A stretch of DNA of 64,000 nucleotides from Aldrovandia affinis (GCA_029706075.1 JAINUG010000213.1:62001-126000), one strand, 5' to 3'; shown: positions 51,530 through 64,000, numbered from the stretch's first letter. Notes: generated by a model not told the origin, from the letters alone. Translations and numbers: made by a program.

Positions 51530-53500
51530 AAGCTGAGCTCATGAATAAACTGGCGGAGTTAAATATTCTACCTGATCCATCCACTGATAAGGACCGGTTG
51601 TAGGCCGATATTTCTGTTGATCGTAAACCGATCTATCGCTGCAGAACTGGCCGAAGCAGAGACTAATCAGCCCAATATTAACCTCGAGGAAATTTCTGCT
51701 CCTTCTACGCAGCTCCAACCAGAGGATGCCATAACAGCAGTCCGTCTGAAGGAATTCGTTTTAGAGCTCAGTAATCAGGAAATAAAATATAGCGAAAGCA
51801 AAGCGGAAATTGAATTGATCAAATTTGAACTTGAGTCACTACATGCTTTGCACCTACGTGAGATCGTTTTCTTCGCCCTCAGACTCCTCTGTTTTTTTAT
51901 GTCAGTAAGCACATACGTTTAGTTCCTCCATTTAAAGATACCACTTTAGATCAGCTACAAGAGCTGATATTGTTGCAAGAGTTTAAAAACTGTCTGCCTG
52001 AGCGTGTAGAAGTATATTTGAATGAACAGAAAGTTTAAATTTTGTCTGGCTGCAGTTTTTGCAGTCAAATTGTTTCTGACGCACAGAAGTGTGTATTCAA
52101 TCAATGGTTACTTCTTGTTCGATAGCTAGCTAACTAGCATGCTTGCATTGCTAGCAACATTGATAGACTTTTTTCATGCTATCAGGTGATGGTTTGATCA
52201 AATGTTTTTTTCGTTTTTTTAACCTCCGTTCAGCACCTCCTGCAGTTTCATGCCAATTATGACAGACGCACACACATTTTTGTCTTTATTTTAAATATGA
52301 TATACGTATACTATATAAGAAAATTGTTTATGACAGCGAGTGCTACAGCAACCTCAGCACGCCCACTTCCTGCACGTTATGAGCAGTCTAGTGTTGAAGA
52401 TAATTAAATGGATCGGTCTCTGCTGTTGTCCAAAGACAAGCTTGTAGCTGCACAAAAAGCTGATCCATCTTTAGCCTCTTTGTTAGCCTCTGTGGTACCA
52501 GAAGACAAATAGAAAAATCTGAGTCTGGGTTACTATGTCAAAGAGCACGTGTTGAAGGGAGCCCTTTAAAATATGATAATGCAGCCTGGAACAGTGTACC
52601 TCAGATTGTAGTGCATGAGTCCTACCGAAATCATGTTCTGATTTTGGTGCATGATCATAGTTATTCAGGTCACTTTAGGGTTACTAAAACATATGATTGA
52701 ATCCTTAAGCACTTCTTTTGGCCCGGAATGAAGTCACATGTACGCACACATTGTCGTACTTGTCATGTTTGTCAAACTGTAGGGAAGCCTAATCAGACTG
52801 TTCTCCCTGCGCCATTCCATTGATTGGATTCCTGCAACTGGAAAACCATTCGATTGCGTAATTCTAGATTGTGTTGGTCCATTACCTAGGACAAAATCAG
52901 GTGACCAGTATTTAACTATTATGTGCACTGCAACTAGGTAATCGGAGGTGATACCTTTGTGCAAGATTACAGCCCCAGTAATTGTGAAGGCTTTGGTTAA
53001 ATACTTTTCTGTTTTTGGTTTGCCTTCTATAATTCAAACAGACTAGTGATCAAACTTTGTCCAGACTTTTTCCCAAAGTCTTGCAGCAACTGTCTGTCCA
53101 ACATATGGTGTCTAGTGCTTACCATCCCGAATCCCAGGGTGCGTTGATAAGATTTCACCAGACATTAAAGTCCATGTTGCACACCTATTGCTTTGACACT
53201 GTAAATGAGTGAGATGAAGCTGTACCCCTTGTCCTGTTCTCCAGACACTATGCAACAGTCTAGATTTCAGTCCCACTGAGTTGGTATTTGGCCACACTGT
53301 GCATGGTCTACTTATGTTACTCAGACATAATGTGAAGTTCAGGAATGTAGAATGCGGAGTAGATTTCCACCGCCTACATTTCTCAAAGAACTGGAGGCTT
53401 TCGTTGATGAATGGTCCAATATCTCACTAGAAACTGTTCAAATATCTTGTATAACAGCATTCCAAGAAGGATCAAAGCTGTTGTGAAGGCAAAGGGTGGC
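51530..53500 (+). pseudogene. Decayed Ty3/gypsy retrotransposon (gag piece and pol/integrase)
   Basis: A gag-like open frame (51617-51922) is followed by text matching the SCAN-like part of fish gypsy gag (EFKNCLPERVEVYLNEQKV, about 51975-52035). Then from about 52410 comes the end of pol and integrase: zinc-binding RTHCRTCHVCQTVGKPNQT (52745-52805), FDCVILDCVGPLPR (first catalytic Asp), and SVSSAYHPESQG-like text near 53115. Many stops and frameshifts, and protease and reverse transcriptase are not seen. It sits between the two duplication arms. Confidence 0.8.
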
Positions 53501-53524
53501 CCAGCTTATGAGTTATTATTGTGA

Positions 53525-53765
53525 ATGATTATTATGTATTATTTCATCTACCTCCAGGCATGGCAGGCTGTGCTTTTATAAATGGCCTAATGAAGGCAAC
53601 GGACAACACCAGAGCTGATTACTGATTGGTCTCAGGTGAGCATGCCTGTGTGTGGGGCCGCTGCTGTCCAAGGTCCTGTAGGCTCCCAGGCTGTGGGAGG
53701 GAACAGCAACTGGCAACAGCCAAAGTGTCTGATGTCTACTCCTCCCTCCATCCCTCCCAGCATCA
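53525..53765 (+). repeat. 250-bp dispersed repeat, diverged copy
   Basis: GGCAGGCTGTGCTTTTATAA, GCCGCTGCTGTCCAAGGTCC and CAGGCTGTGGGAGGGAACAG match the copies in both sulfotransferase introns. It directly follows the decayed gypsy integrase. Confidence 0.7.
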
Positions 53766-54839
53766 CAAACCTACATGCAACTCAAATAACTAAAATATAA
53801 ATGCCATTCCATTGGGCCTTTAGTCTGTACATTGTAGAAAGGCTGACATTTACATTTAGAAATAATTAAGGTGTGTATTCTGTGCTCTTTTCAGTACACA
53901 TTCTTTTTTTTTTTTGGAGGGGGGGGGGCGCTCACAAGGGAACATAGCCTACTCCTGTAGCTGTGTGAAGAAACAGGTTCTTATTCTTACTTACTACTTA
54001 TTTACAGTTACTTCAGTAGATTGTTCTCATTTATTATTTAGTTCAATCCAAGTATTTTCTTTTTGGGAATTTTTTGTTTGTTTTGCTTTGTCTTTGTTTC
54101 GTTTTTTTAGTTGTACATAATTGTTCCTGCCAGGTCACCTTTATTTTGCCTGCTTCTGCTCTTACATTTTTTTTTATTTAAAAGCTTAAACTTTATTATT
54201 TTTATTTTTCAACTTAAATAAACAACTTCCTGGGAACCCCTTGACTCAGTCCACTCTGTCCACTCCATCTACACCATGAGCCAATCAGGGTCATCCTGTA
54301 GGACTAGGTCCTAAGTACCAAGATTTATGAGATATGTATTTGAATTTGTTGATACATGTAGGCTACTCTTTGGTTTCCATGCTCAGATTAAAGATATATT
54401 GATGAGGTAAAGATCAATTCTGCTGTTCTGCGCATAGTGAGAAAGCACGTCATGAGAACACAACACAATATACAGATAACAGGTTTTACCTTTTAAAGTG
54501 TAGCCTTTACTGATGTTACTGAATTGAACTTTCTTATCTTGATGAGAAGAAACTTATTTGCCAATTGCTTATTCAAATATTTGACACATTTGGTTATTCA
54601 GACAAATAAATTAAAACAAACTTTCTATAATTCTTACATTCCCCTCAACTGTTACACACTGTCGCTGTGTGCGTATATGTGTAGCTGACGTGGCATGATA
54701 ATGTGCTCTCACTACAAATATATTCGGAATGTGCCTGTCACACGCTGTGTGACACAACCCGGAGCAGAACAAGACAGCACGACACAGGGAATGAAGTTGT
54801 CGGTTTGGGAATCGGGTTTGTATTCTTTTACCCCTCAGC

Positions 54840-54842
<3 letters not shown>

Positions 54843-54881
<39 letters not shown>
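54843..54881 (+). repeat. (GA)n microsatellite
   Basis: About 19 GA repeats, just outside the start of duplication arm 2. Confidence 0.95.
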
Positions 54882-54894
54882 ATGCACATGTTAT

Positions 54895-55175
54895 ATAAAT
54901 AAACAAAATAACTTTGTCGCCCTTACGAGTTCTGGACACATAAAACTAAATAATAAACTAAATAAAAGTGCCTTTCAGTTGCGTTAGTTGGTGTTTCACG
55001 GTTTTCTCTTGCCTTGCATTCAGCTTCCATGTTCCAGCCACCTACTAAGAGAGCAGAGAAGTTTTAAGCACACAGGTACAATTCTGCACAGTCGTGTGCC
55101 CTGGCTGCCATGCCAGTAGGCGTGGCCGTTAATCACCTGGATTCCCCCCCACCTAGGCCGACATCTTCCACAGTG
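54895..55175 (+). mobile_element. 5'-truncated LTR related to the 10577 solo LTR (arm 2 copy)
   Basis: Same as 42160-42523 with small deletions, ending ACATCTTCCACA and followed by GTGCCTTTCACC. Confidence 0.7.
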
Positions 55176-56364
55176 CCTTTCACCTAACTAGATCCAATAA
55201 CACATTTAAACCATAGTGTAAAAATGGCATAACTTCCCCTTGTGGCCCATTGTTTTACAGCCTGGACAGATGTGTGTATGAGTGCTTGTGAGTGCCCGTG
55301 TATGTTTGAGCTGTGAGAGAGACAAAGGAAGAGTGACACCAGCAATCAAAGAACTAATCAAAATTTAATATGGACTGATCAGTAGGGGAACAGACATACA
55401 GAGACGTTAAAAGAATACATTCACCCATATATAGCAAACAATACAAGTGTGTGACCGCTTGTGCTGTGTTGGTGTCACACAACTTATGACTTACAGTGTA
55501 CAGTAGTATATATATCTAATCTTTAGGATACACAGAATCGGTTGTTATGCAATTAGGAATCTAATTAGCTCTTTGTGATTTTTCATCTTGGATGAACATT
55601 CTCTTCTCAGTACTCACAGAAGTCAAACATCCCTGTGAATGTTTTACATGCATTCTGTATAAAATTTTAGTTATTGTTTAAGGCATTTTATGGAAACATT
55701 CCCTATGTTTTTACATTTTAAACCTTTACCTTCACCTTCACTAAAGCTAGTGAACATTAACCAGCTTGCTGACTGTGTGCATGGCCAAAACCAACTTACT
55801 CTGTAGCAGATGGCTATTTTATGATTAGCCGTGACAAGTTATGAGAGCACATATTCTAATAGGTTAATCTCAAGACAGATCAAAGATAAATACTTCTAAA
55901 TAAACTGTATGGGAACCATATTTCAAACATTTCTTCCTAATTCTGTTTATATATTTTCTAGTTTTTCATTTATGTGGGCTACTTTATAATCTTTCATAGC
56001 TTGCATTCATATTGCTCTAGTGCCCCCTGCTGGCTGTTTTGGTATAACAGTAAGTACCAATACCAGGTAGAATGAAGTAAGTCGTAGGTGTACGTAATAG
56101 CAAGTAGAAGGTTGTCTGGACTTGGAGCCCACACAGTCTTTTGACCATCAGGCAATCTCACTCATGTGCCGTCAGGGAGTCACATTTAGAACCGTATAAT
56201 TTAAAACTGCCAAAATTCTTATCATCATGCATTTGTTTTGGAATTATGTGATGCTCATCTTCAACTGAACTGAAATAAAAGTATGAATGTACATTCAAAC
56301 TCACTTTTAATTATGTGGATTCTCTATGCATCAGAAATAATGCGGATATGTCAAAAATAACTAC

Positions 56365-59300
56365 TTATGTTATTGGAGGCTTTTTAGGATATTGTTTATG
56401 AAAAAGCATTCTTGTATACGGAGATGGGTTCATACTATATTTTTCACACTTCTTCTTGAGCTGTTCGTCAAGTTCAGGTTTCACCTTATTCAACATGAGA
56501 TGAATTCCTTTTTGTGCATAAGCTCCTTTTGCTGTAAAAAGGCGTTCTTGAAAGCATTGCTCTTCCAGCTGTTTGCGTTTCTCCCTGAGAATGGCTACTT
56601 CATCTTGTAGCCTGGGCAGACCAATTGTCTCCTCAACCTTTGCCCAAAATGTCACATTAAAGTGTTTATACAGTATCCAGTCCAGGGAGTTCCATGTTTG
56701 AATTTTACTGGCCATATCCTCAGTGACAGTTTTATGGTCCTTGTCATTTCTGCTGGTGTGCTTAATGGTAATGACATCATCTATGTCCCAACACAGGGCT
56801 TCTTTGAGTAGGATCAGAGACTCATCGTAATATTCTGTTAATAGAATTAAGTGGAATGTCTTCTCTATCTCCATGAGCGCCTCGATGCGCTCCTCTGAGT
56901 AGTCAGGATAGTTTTTATAGCCAAGATCCCTCCAATTAGGATTCTTCACATGGCAGTTAGCTTCTAAACGTGACTTGTAATATTTATTTGAATTATTTAA
57001 AAAATCTGCCAAAGATTTAGCTGCTCTGAAAGCCGGATAAACTTTCTTATAATAAGAGAATGATGATTCCATCTGAGTCACTGGGTTTCTGATAACCGTG
57101 AAGTAGAAGGTATCCTCGTGCTTCAACACCTTTTTCACCTGGAAGACCAAAAACAATCATACCATAGTTTGCCATATTGCAAGCATATAGAGTCATAGAG
57201 GTGTCAAAATAAAATCAATGATGATGCATTGACCAAGAAAAGCTTCACCCTGTGTGGAATTAGTTAGCCAATAAGGCTCCTTTTTGACCTGCCGATATCC
57301 CTGTGTCAATTTCTTTTAGTTAGGAGGCACACACACGACACACTGAACTTCTTGCTGCTTTCAGTAAAATGTTTTAAAAAATTCAGGAAAAATAAAATTA
57401 ATACCTTCTACAGTATGTGCATTATTATTTATATGTACACACACTGTTGCATCCTCTTGTTAAATCAGTCTTACCTTAGATTTATCAAAGTGTATAAGCA
57501 TCCTGTTAGAAACACTGTAGATAATACAGTCCGTTACCTTAGTTTGTCACAGTAATGCCCAGTACATGATTGTAGCAGGTAGGCAACCTTGCCAGATGGT
57601 GAGTGGGAGGACAAAAACAAAAGTAAAAGTGTTTTGGTGGGCCAAAGGCCTTCACATTTCACCTTTCTGGGGGTAAGGAATCTACCCAGGAATGGCAGGC
57701 TGTGCTTTTATAAAGGCCTAAGGAAGGCAGTGGCCATCAAAGGGTGGCCCAACTTATTGCTGATCAGCCTCAGGTAAGCCTGGCTGTAGGTGAGGCCGCT
57801 GCTGTGCAAGGTCTGTAGTACTCCCCAGGCTGTGGGAGGGAACAGGAACACCTGACAGCAGCCAAAGGGGAGGAACAGCTCTCTCCACTCCTCCCTCCAC
57901 CCCTCCCGCCAGCACAATGATGGTGCATTGTGGGAAAATGATCAAGAAACTTTAAAAATTGCACTGTATTTGTTATAGTTATACCCATTTACTGCTTTAC
58001 TTTGTATTCCCATGAGAATTTCCACCACAGAATGACATTTTTCCCTGTTTTGCCAGGTAATTGTTTAGAGAGTTTTTGTGTGTTGTCTGCAGGGTGGAAA
58101 ATTGTTGTCTATGTTGTGAACCCTCACCTACATGTGTTATCCTCTTATGCATCCATGTTTTCCCCTCTAAGTTTGAATGGTGTTGTCTGCAGCCAATTCC
58201 CTTGCCTTTTATCTGTTATTGCTGTGCATATCCCACAATGTTGTAAGCCTACTTCTTCATTGTATGAGAGCATAACGCACTAAAATTAGAACTTGCTTCT
58301 TGTGCTTCTCCTTTTTTTCTTGTTAAAAAGTCAATATATATGTATAAAAATGTATATTGAGAATATTAAAGAACAACAATAACAGTTCATTACAAAAGCT
58401 GCAGTACTATATTGAGTATTGGATATAGTAAGTCATACTTTCTGTCAAAATCACAATAGCCTGTGTCAAGTAGAGTACAACAAGAAAACATCTTTTGCAC
58501 ATGATTTCCAAACAAATGTGGTGGCAGCATTTCACACGATCAACAGATCCAGTAAATCAGATCCCATACTAAAAGAACTGAACACACAAAGCTGCTTTTA
58601 ATAACCACTGACACAATTGTTCCAGAATGATAGTTGTGGGTGTGCATCTGTTCAGATTGAAAGGCAATGAGTGGCCATCTTACCTCTTTTTGGTTAAATC
58701 TGGTGTGATGTGTGATGAAATCAAAAGAGCTTCCATTCTCAGTCTTATTGTACTTCTTCACGTATTTTGCTTTAAACAACTTGTTGCCCCATGTTTTAAA
58801 TGCCTGTAGGGATGGTCCTTTTGGAAGTGCATGTGTCAGGTTCCTGCTATCAGCATATCGCAGGAGCATGTTCTGCATCGTGGTACTTCCGGTCTTGTGG
58901 GTTTTCAGAAACATAATATGTCTCTTTGGAGAACATGGCGGTGTGGTCACAAGATAATTTCTGCAAGGTAAGAAGTGATATTATGGTAAGACGTGTGTGT
59001 ATGTGTATTAACACTGGTCACGGTTTAGATCAGTGGCACCCAACATTGGTCCTGGGAACCCATCATGTACACTGATTTTTGTTACAACTAATCTCTTGAT
59101 CAATTAAGTATTTAATTGAAAACAAGTATAATTTCTACCATCATTTTTTTCCTTCAATTTATTTTTTCATAATGAAGGTTTGGCTTCTTGCCAATTGTTC
59201 TGTCATTGACCTCTTCATTTTCCCCAAATGGTTTAGTTTCAGTGACCAGGTGGCCAGACTCTACAAATTTCATTAGTTCAACAGTGTGTCAAGAGTCAAA

Positions 59301-59465
59301 TGTCTCTCTGTCACCTCTAAAATGTTCTCTGGACCTCTTGGCAGTTCTACATTACCTTATTTTTCCGGATAGTCCATACAGAGAGCCGTATTGTTTCACG
59401 GTAAAGGTGAACAGAGCCAAAAAAATCACAGAAATGAATATTGTATTCCTGGACAAGATCTTCAT
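56365..59465 (-). CDS. Galactose-3-O-sulfotransferase family enzyme, copy 2 (3 exons, 386 aa)
   Basis: Tandem paralogue of the 44012-47489 gene. Exons, minus strand: 59465-59356, 58960-58684, 57138-56365, with lengths identical to copy 1 (110, 277, 774 nt) and the frame fully open. Signal-anchor, 5'-phosphosulfate loop (here LKTHKTGSTT) and VIRNPVTQMESSF are kept. I count about 20 amino-acid differences from copy 1 across 386 residues, spread over all exons and mostly conservative or charge changes (for example WAR to WAK, YEN to YKN, FEQ to FQE). Both copies therefore look functional. It lacks the intronic solo LTR of copy 1. Substrate choice cannot be read from the sequence. Confidence 0.93.
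57665..57917 (+). repeat. 250-bp dispersed repeat, copy in arm 2
   Basis: Nearly identical to 45288-45540, in intron 2 of sulfotransferase copy 2. Confidence 0.65.
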
Positions 59466-60096
59466 TCTTACTCTTCCCCCTGTGAAAAGGAGAAGACATC
59501 AAAGTCATCACTGGTATAAAAAGAAAAAGCTGATCTAAATGGCCATAATAAAACCAAACCTTCACTTTCAAAGATTGTTTAAGGAGACCTTATACAAATA
59601 TGTCATAAGGTAATTCAGCTTAGCTGTTTTTCCTTAACAAAAAGAGTGAATACTGCTTTACCTGCTTTCAACATAAGAGCAGCCACTTCCAACCAAGGGC
59701 CATTTTTGCCCATTTAACCTAGTTTCCCATGCCCAAATTCATTGAAGGTATGGAGTATGAGGAGCAAACACATGTTCTTGGTGTCATATGAAAGGAAACA
59801 CCAATGGATCTATGGTGATCTATATCAGATAATTGGCAGAATTATACAGTCCAAGCTATCATAGAGAAAGTACAGACAACACAAGAATTTGACCCTTTTG
59901 GCAACCAAATTGGGAGAAAAATGGGGTAAAATCTGAAATAAAATAAAAACTAATTTTAAAAGTCTTCATTTTACTGAACACCTCTCATATATTAGCAGAG
60001 GAAGAAAGATAAACATACATGACATTGGGTCAGCAGCATACCAGCAAAATCTATACAGAGTTTTGAGTTGATTCAATAAAAGACTGAGGAGATATT

Positions 60097-60770
60097 TTGG
60101 TTTGCAATAAAACCAGGGGTGGTGTCCTCACAGAGTCAAAACTGATCTTCATTTGGAACCAGGTGTTATGGTCAAATTACACCAAACTTTTGCATTTTGA
60201 CCATGCACACCAGCGGGGGTTGCATTGGAAGAAGGACACATGGTTGCTTTCTGTCACTCTTGCCATGCGTGTCAGGTGCTGGGAAAGGCCAACCAAACAA
60301 TCCCTGCAGCACCCTTGTGCCCCCTGTCTGCTGTCTCTGATTGACTCAGATGGAGAAAGATCAAGATCAAGAAAGGGAGCTGACTGTACAATTTTTATAG
60401 GATGAGGTAATGTTAGGATGGGCTATAAAGGCTGTGGTCAGATGATTGTATTTTGAAGAATAATAGTGGAGGATCTTAGTTGTCTTCTGTTTTCTTCCTG
60501 GCCGTGAATAAAATCTTGATCCGGATTGTGTTTGTCTTTTGTCCAGTATCATCAGAAACATCTTTTTGTTTAAGAACCCAACAATGGTCATGAGGTGATA
60601 GGCCCTTTATGAGTGCCTAAGGAGATGTTTTTGGACCCCAAAGCATGTGGAAATGTCTTACAGTATGTAGCTATCTTTAAAGACAGATTGTAATCAGCTT
60701 GCAGGGTGGCTAGAGACAACTTGAGAGGAGCTAAGAGCACATGAAGAGGCACTATGACCGGAAGGCGGTG
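60097..60770 (+). pseudogene. Ty3/gypsy integrase fragments (arm 2)
   Basis: Counterpart of 48140-48910, with the zinc-binding and C-terminal KRHYDRK pieces. It carries extra frameshifts and a small deletion near 60335. Confidence 0.75.
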
Positions 60771-60774
60771 TTAA

Positions 60775-61560
60775 ATGTTAAATGTTAAATGTACATTTTG
60801 TCCACAGTCTTCTGGTATGTTCTGTATTAGCACTGGGACTGTTGAATAATTAATTAACTGGTCATTTTATTAATCATGTAAGGATGAAATTTGCTTTCCT
60901 AGTGCAACAAACCTACATTAAAACCTACATTTAATTTAGGTGATTTTTAGTTAACATTTCTTAAAGCTGAATATTTCATACTGTCCACCAATACAATTAG
61001 ACCTTCACAGTAACAACACTGGAATGGTAGATTTGCATGTGATTTACAACATAAATTATAATGTTAAATATAAAACACAGTTTCTTAGTTCTGTATTAGC
61101 GCTACTGTTGAATAATTAATTAGTCATTTTATTAATCATGTAAGGATGAAATTTGCTTTCCTAGTGCAACAAACCTACATTAAAACAGAATTGCATAACA
61201 TAGTAGCATTGAAAAGAGACACTATCAAAGAAACATTGGAGGTTTAAAATAATACTAAATTTTATCTTAACGTGAGTACTAAAATGACTCAAGTCTTAAA
61301 ATGCACCTATGTATCTGTATTTGTATATAGCTTCTTTAAAACATCTGTAAAAACCTCTACAATCAACTGGCTCTGTAACAAACGATTTATCAAATTGTGA
61401 TTTAATTTAGGTGATTTTTAGTTAACATTTCTTAATAATAAGTTGAATATTTCATACTGTCCACCAATACAATTAGACCTTCACAGTAACAACACTGGAA
61501 TGGTAGATTGCATGTGCATTATAAATTATAATGATATAAAACACATTTCTTACTTGTGAA
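60775..61560 (+). repeat. Arm-2-specific AT-rich block with internal duplication
   Basis: Text from 60830-60930 (TGTTGAATAATTAATTAACT, GGATGAAATTTGCTTTCCTA, GCAACAAACCTACATTAAAA) recurs at 61103-61190. Text from 60930-61055 (TTTAGGTGATTTTTAGTTAA, TACTGTCCACCAATACAATT) recurs at 61403-61510. Sequence at about 61190-61400 separates the repeated halves. It starts with three GTTAAAT repeats. No coding function seen. Confidence 0.75.
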
Positions 61561-62194
61561 GTCTAGACTGTAGATCTTGTGGAATCCGTGGGTGAAATGG
61601 TAGAAGTGAGGTAGGGGCTGTGTGACTACACTTAACTGGGATAATGATCCAGTCAAACCTGTCATCCCAACACAGACCCATTCCAATTCTGTGTAGGACA
61701 CGTACGCCATCACTTCAGTTTCCATATGTTTTCACATAAAACCTTCACATCTTCATCTTTCATCTTCTACAAATGTTACATTTTCACCAGTAATATTTAA
61801 AACAATATTTATCCCATGTCTGCTACAATCCCCAAATAAGTCAAGGAAAGCAGACCTTTGATCAGTGTTTTAGTAAACAAAAAATAAGTTGTTGGTTCCC
61901 TTATTTCCCTTAAGGCCTATTTATGCTTTTATCGACCAGTATCGCGTGACGTTTCAAGTGACCATTTATACTTTTTGCAACTCGGCGACAGCGTCATCTC
62001 TATGGTAACCAGCCTGAGTTAAACTAGACAAAAACGAAGATTGCAAATGACATAAATTGGCCTTTAGCTAACATTATTATAACATTGAAATGGATAGCTA
62101 GATAACAAATAACGTTGGCAAAATGTTGCTGTGGTGCCAGATTTGCTCACTGTTATTTTGACGATTAGCCTACCACATATATTTATATTTTCTT

Positions 62195-62500
62195 CTATTT
62201 TTGCTGTTTATTCCCATTTTTTCTCCCAATTTAGTATTCAATTATACCCTCTCTTTTTCACATAAATTTCCCCTCCTTCGTATGAGAACTCGCTATCGTA
62301 GTCCCGAGAACGGTAGGGCGCACTGCACCGCCTCCTCCGATCCGGCACCCGCCTAAGCCGAAGCCGGTCCCCGTAGCACACAGGACCACTCATATATGCA
62401 GCGAACTCATTTGGCTTTTATCCCTACCCCCTCCCTGGGGGGATAGCCAATTGCCTCCCCCTAGTGGCACAGAGCCGGAAGTGGCGCAACTTTATGTAGC
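62195..62500 (-). mobile_element. SINE family E (reverse)
   Basis: CATTTTTTCTCCCAATTTAG TATTCAATTATACCCTCT first, then a GC-rich body, then GGATAGCCAATTGCCTCCCC. The tRNA-like head is incomplete. Confidence 0.65.
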
Positions 62501-63395
62501 CTACATTTTATTGCACTGAACATTTCATATTTAACATGAGATAAACCAGTGCACATGCATATATGCATACATTTATATAAAAAGACATGCATCTCTGCTA
62601 TTACACGGGTTACCCGTAACCTTTTGTTACAGAGTTAATGTGCACAGTGCTTAGTTAGCCTATTCACTGATGGCTTTTGCCCATTCTGTTAGAACTTTTG
62701 TAACAATAATAATAATAATAATAATGTGTGTCTTACATTAATAACTTGCTTGTCAAACTTTTTAGTAGGTGTATTTCAAAACTTTAGGAATGGGAAATTA
62801 TGGATTTGAACCCTAAACCAGCTGAAATACATTTACTCTCGAGATGGGGGCCCTGAAGTAGTTAATTATAGTAATGGTAATAGGATAATATTAATAATAC
62901 ACATCTTAATTTCAATCCCTAAACTTTTCAATGTATTGTTTGGTTATATGTCATCCTCATGATTTTGTTTTGTTTTTCTGTCATTTGGGTTTCAGACATG
63001 CTACATGCAACAAAATGGAATCAGAAGTTTAGCTAATGTTACCTCCTGACTAGCTAACATAATCATTTTCAGATGTGAACAGGTTCAGGTATTCAGGTGA
63101 GAGGATATGGATTCCTGTATTGCCCTGATTGCCCTGATTGATTTATAGTAATCCAATGTATTATAACTATATAAATATTTATATTAGCAGAATTTGCATT
63201 CAAATAGTTTTTAAAAAACATACTCCCTGGGATATGTATACAAATGTCATTTTTAAAATAAGTTACATTTCCTCAAGGAATATTCAAATCTATTTATCCC
63301 AGTTCTGCTGTACTCACAAGATAATTTAAGGAAAGCAGACATTTAATTAATGTTTTAGTAAACTAAAAAAATGTTGTTGGCTCCCTTTTATTTTC
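62501..63395. other. AT-rich sequence, nothing recognised
   Basis: A short (AAT)n microsatellite at about 62707-62725; otherwise no gene or known repeat. Specific to arm 2. Confidence 0.4.
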
Positions 63396-64000
63396 CTTAG
63401 CCTCAACTGGCCCAAAACATGTGATGCACTGGTCCTATATGGGGAAAAGGAGATCCATGACCTGGCAAAGGATCTGGGAGAGCCATCCAGAGAGGCTGTG
63501 GGAGTTCAGTTCCGAAGGTCCTCAAAGGTTGACATATTATCAAGCCAAACATGTCTGGCAACTTCAGCTGTGAAAGGCGCATTTCAGGCATAAATGGCAT
63601 GACAAGCAAGACAAGAAATCACCTTAGGGCCAGAAGCTTCTCACCAGTCCTGTTTATAGACATTGTTGCCTCTCAACTAGAGATGTTTGACCCCAAACCT
63701 TTTGTTCTGTCCTGGCCTAAGCCTTTAACCTTCACCCCTAATTGTTTTCATTCATGCCTATTTGGACATAACCAAATAAAACAGTTCATAGCTGAAGAAC
63801 TAAACCACATGCCTACATTTGATATAATTTGAAAGGAAACATATCATAGTTTATAGTAGTGTGCTCAAATAGCATGTGGACTCAACACATCCCAAAGGAC
63901 CGAAGACAAAGATCAAATGTACAATAAAGTAGGCTTTTACAGTTGTGTAGAATCTCATGTTTGAAAAGCAAATTAGCCACATTTAATGATATACCTGTGG

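Larger units (their letters stand above)
54893..64000 (+). repeat. Segmental duplication, arm 2 (runs off the window)
   Basis: Direct repeat of 42160-50910. Sections 54893-60775 and 63400-64000 match arm 1. The 60775-63400 section replaces arm 1's 48830-49450 and is mostly arm-2-specific. The right boundary lies beyond the window. Confidence 0.9.

Noticed and set aside
61519..61725. 68-aa minus-strand ORF upstream of sulfotransferase copy 2, considered as an extra 5' exon
   Set aside because: No counterpart in arm 1, and a complete start exon with signal anchor is found at 59356-59465.

Overview
The window is vertebrate nuclear DNA, almost certainly from a ray-finned fish. Genes are split by GT-AG introns. 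Non-coding DNA is packed with tRNA-headed SINEs and other short repeats that end in the 3' tail of the eel LINE UnaL2 (stem-loop with a GGATA loop, then GTCTGCTAAATG), together with Tc1/mariner, hAT, L2-type LINE and Ty3/gypsy debris. The abundance of UnaL2-type tails fits an early-branching teleost such as an eel or tarpon relative, but the species cannot be proved from the sequence alone. There is no bacterial-style gene organisation, no CRISPR array and no rRNA.

Five protein-coding genes can be supported. (1) slc29a1 (ENT1, equilibrative nucleoside transporter), plus strand, about 3.6-18.3 kb, 12 coding exons with consistent phases, 441 aa. (2) ccdc177, plus strand, 23.17-24.94 kb, one intronless ORF. 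(3) slc39a9 (ZIP9), minus strand, 38.93-31.90 kb, 7 exons, 304 aa. (4) and (5) two intact tandem copies of a galactose-3-O-sulfotransferase gene, minus strand, at 47.49-44.01 kb and 59.47-56.37 kb, each 3 exons and 386 aa. A 100-N assembly gap at 19,016-19,115 lies between slc29a1 and ccdc177, so that adjacency is only as good as the scaffold join. The ccdc177-slc39a9 neighbourhood matches the tetrapod arrangement.

Between the genes: a pair of mosaic LINE copies interrupted by a solo LTR sits inside slc29a1 intron 7 (9.0-12.8 kb). A 435-bp miniature LTR element with a tRNA-His-type primer binding site lies at 30.3-30.7 kb. A hAT-transposase remnant joined to an L2 reverse-transcriptase end lies at 40.6-42.05 kb. 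The 42.2-64.0 kb interval is a direct segmental duplication (about 42.16-50.9 kb and 54.89-64.0 kb) that carries the two sulfotransferase genes, separated by a decayed gypsy element. Because the two duplication arms serve as each other's empty-site control, at least three later insertions in the first arm (a SINE and two solo LTRs) can be dated as arm-specific.

The genes are unrelated in function: nucleoside uptake, an uncharacterised coiled-coil protein, zinc transport, and Golgi sulfation of galactose-bearing glycans or lipids. They do not form a pathway.
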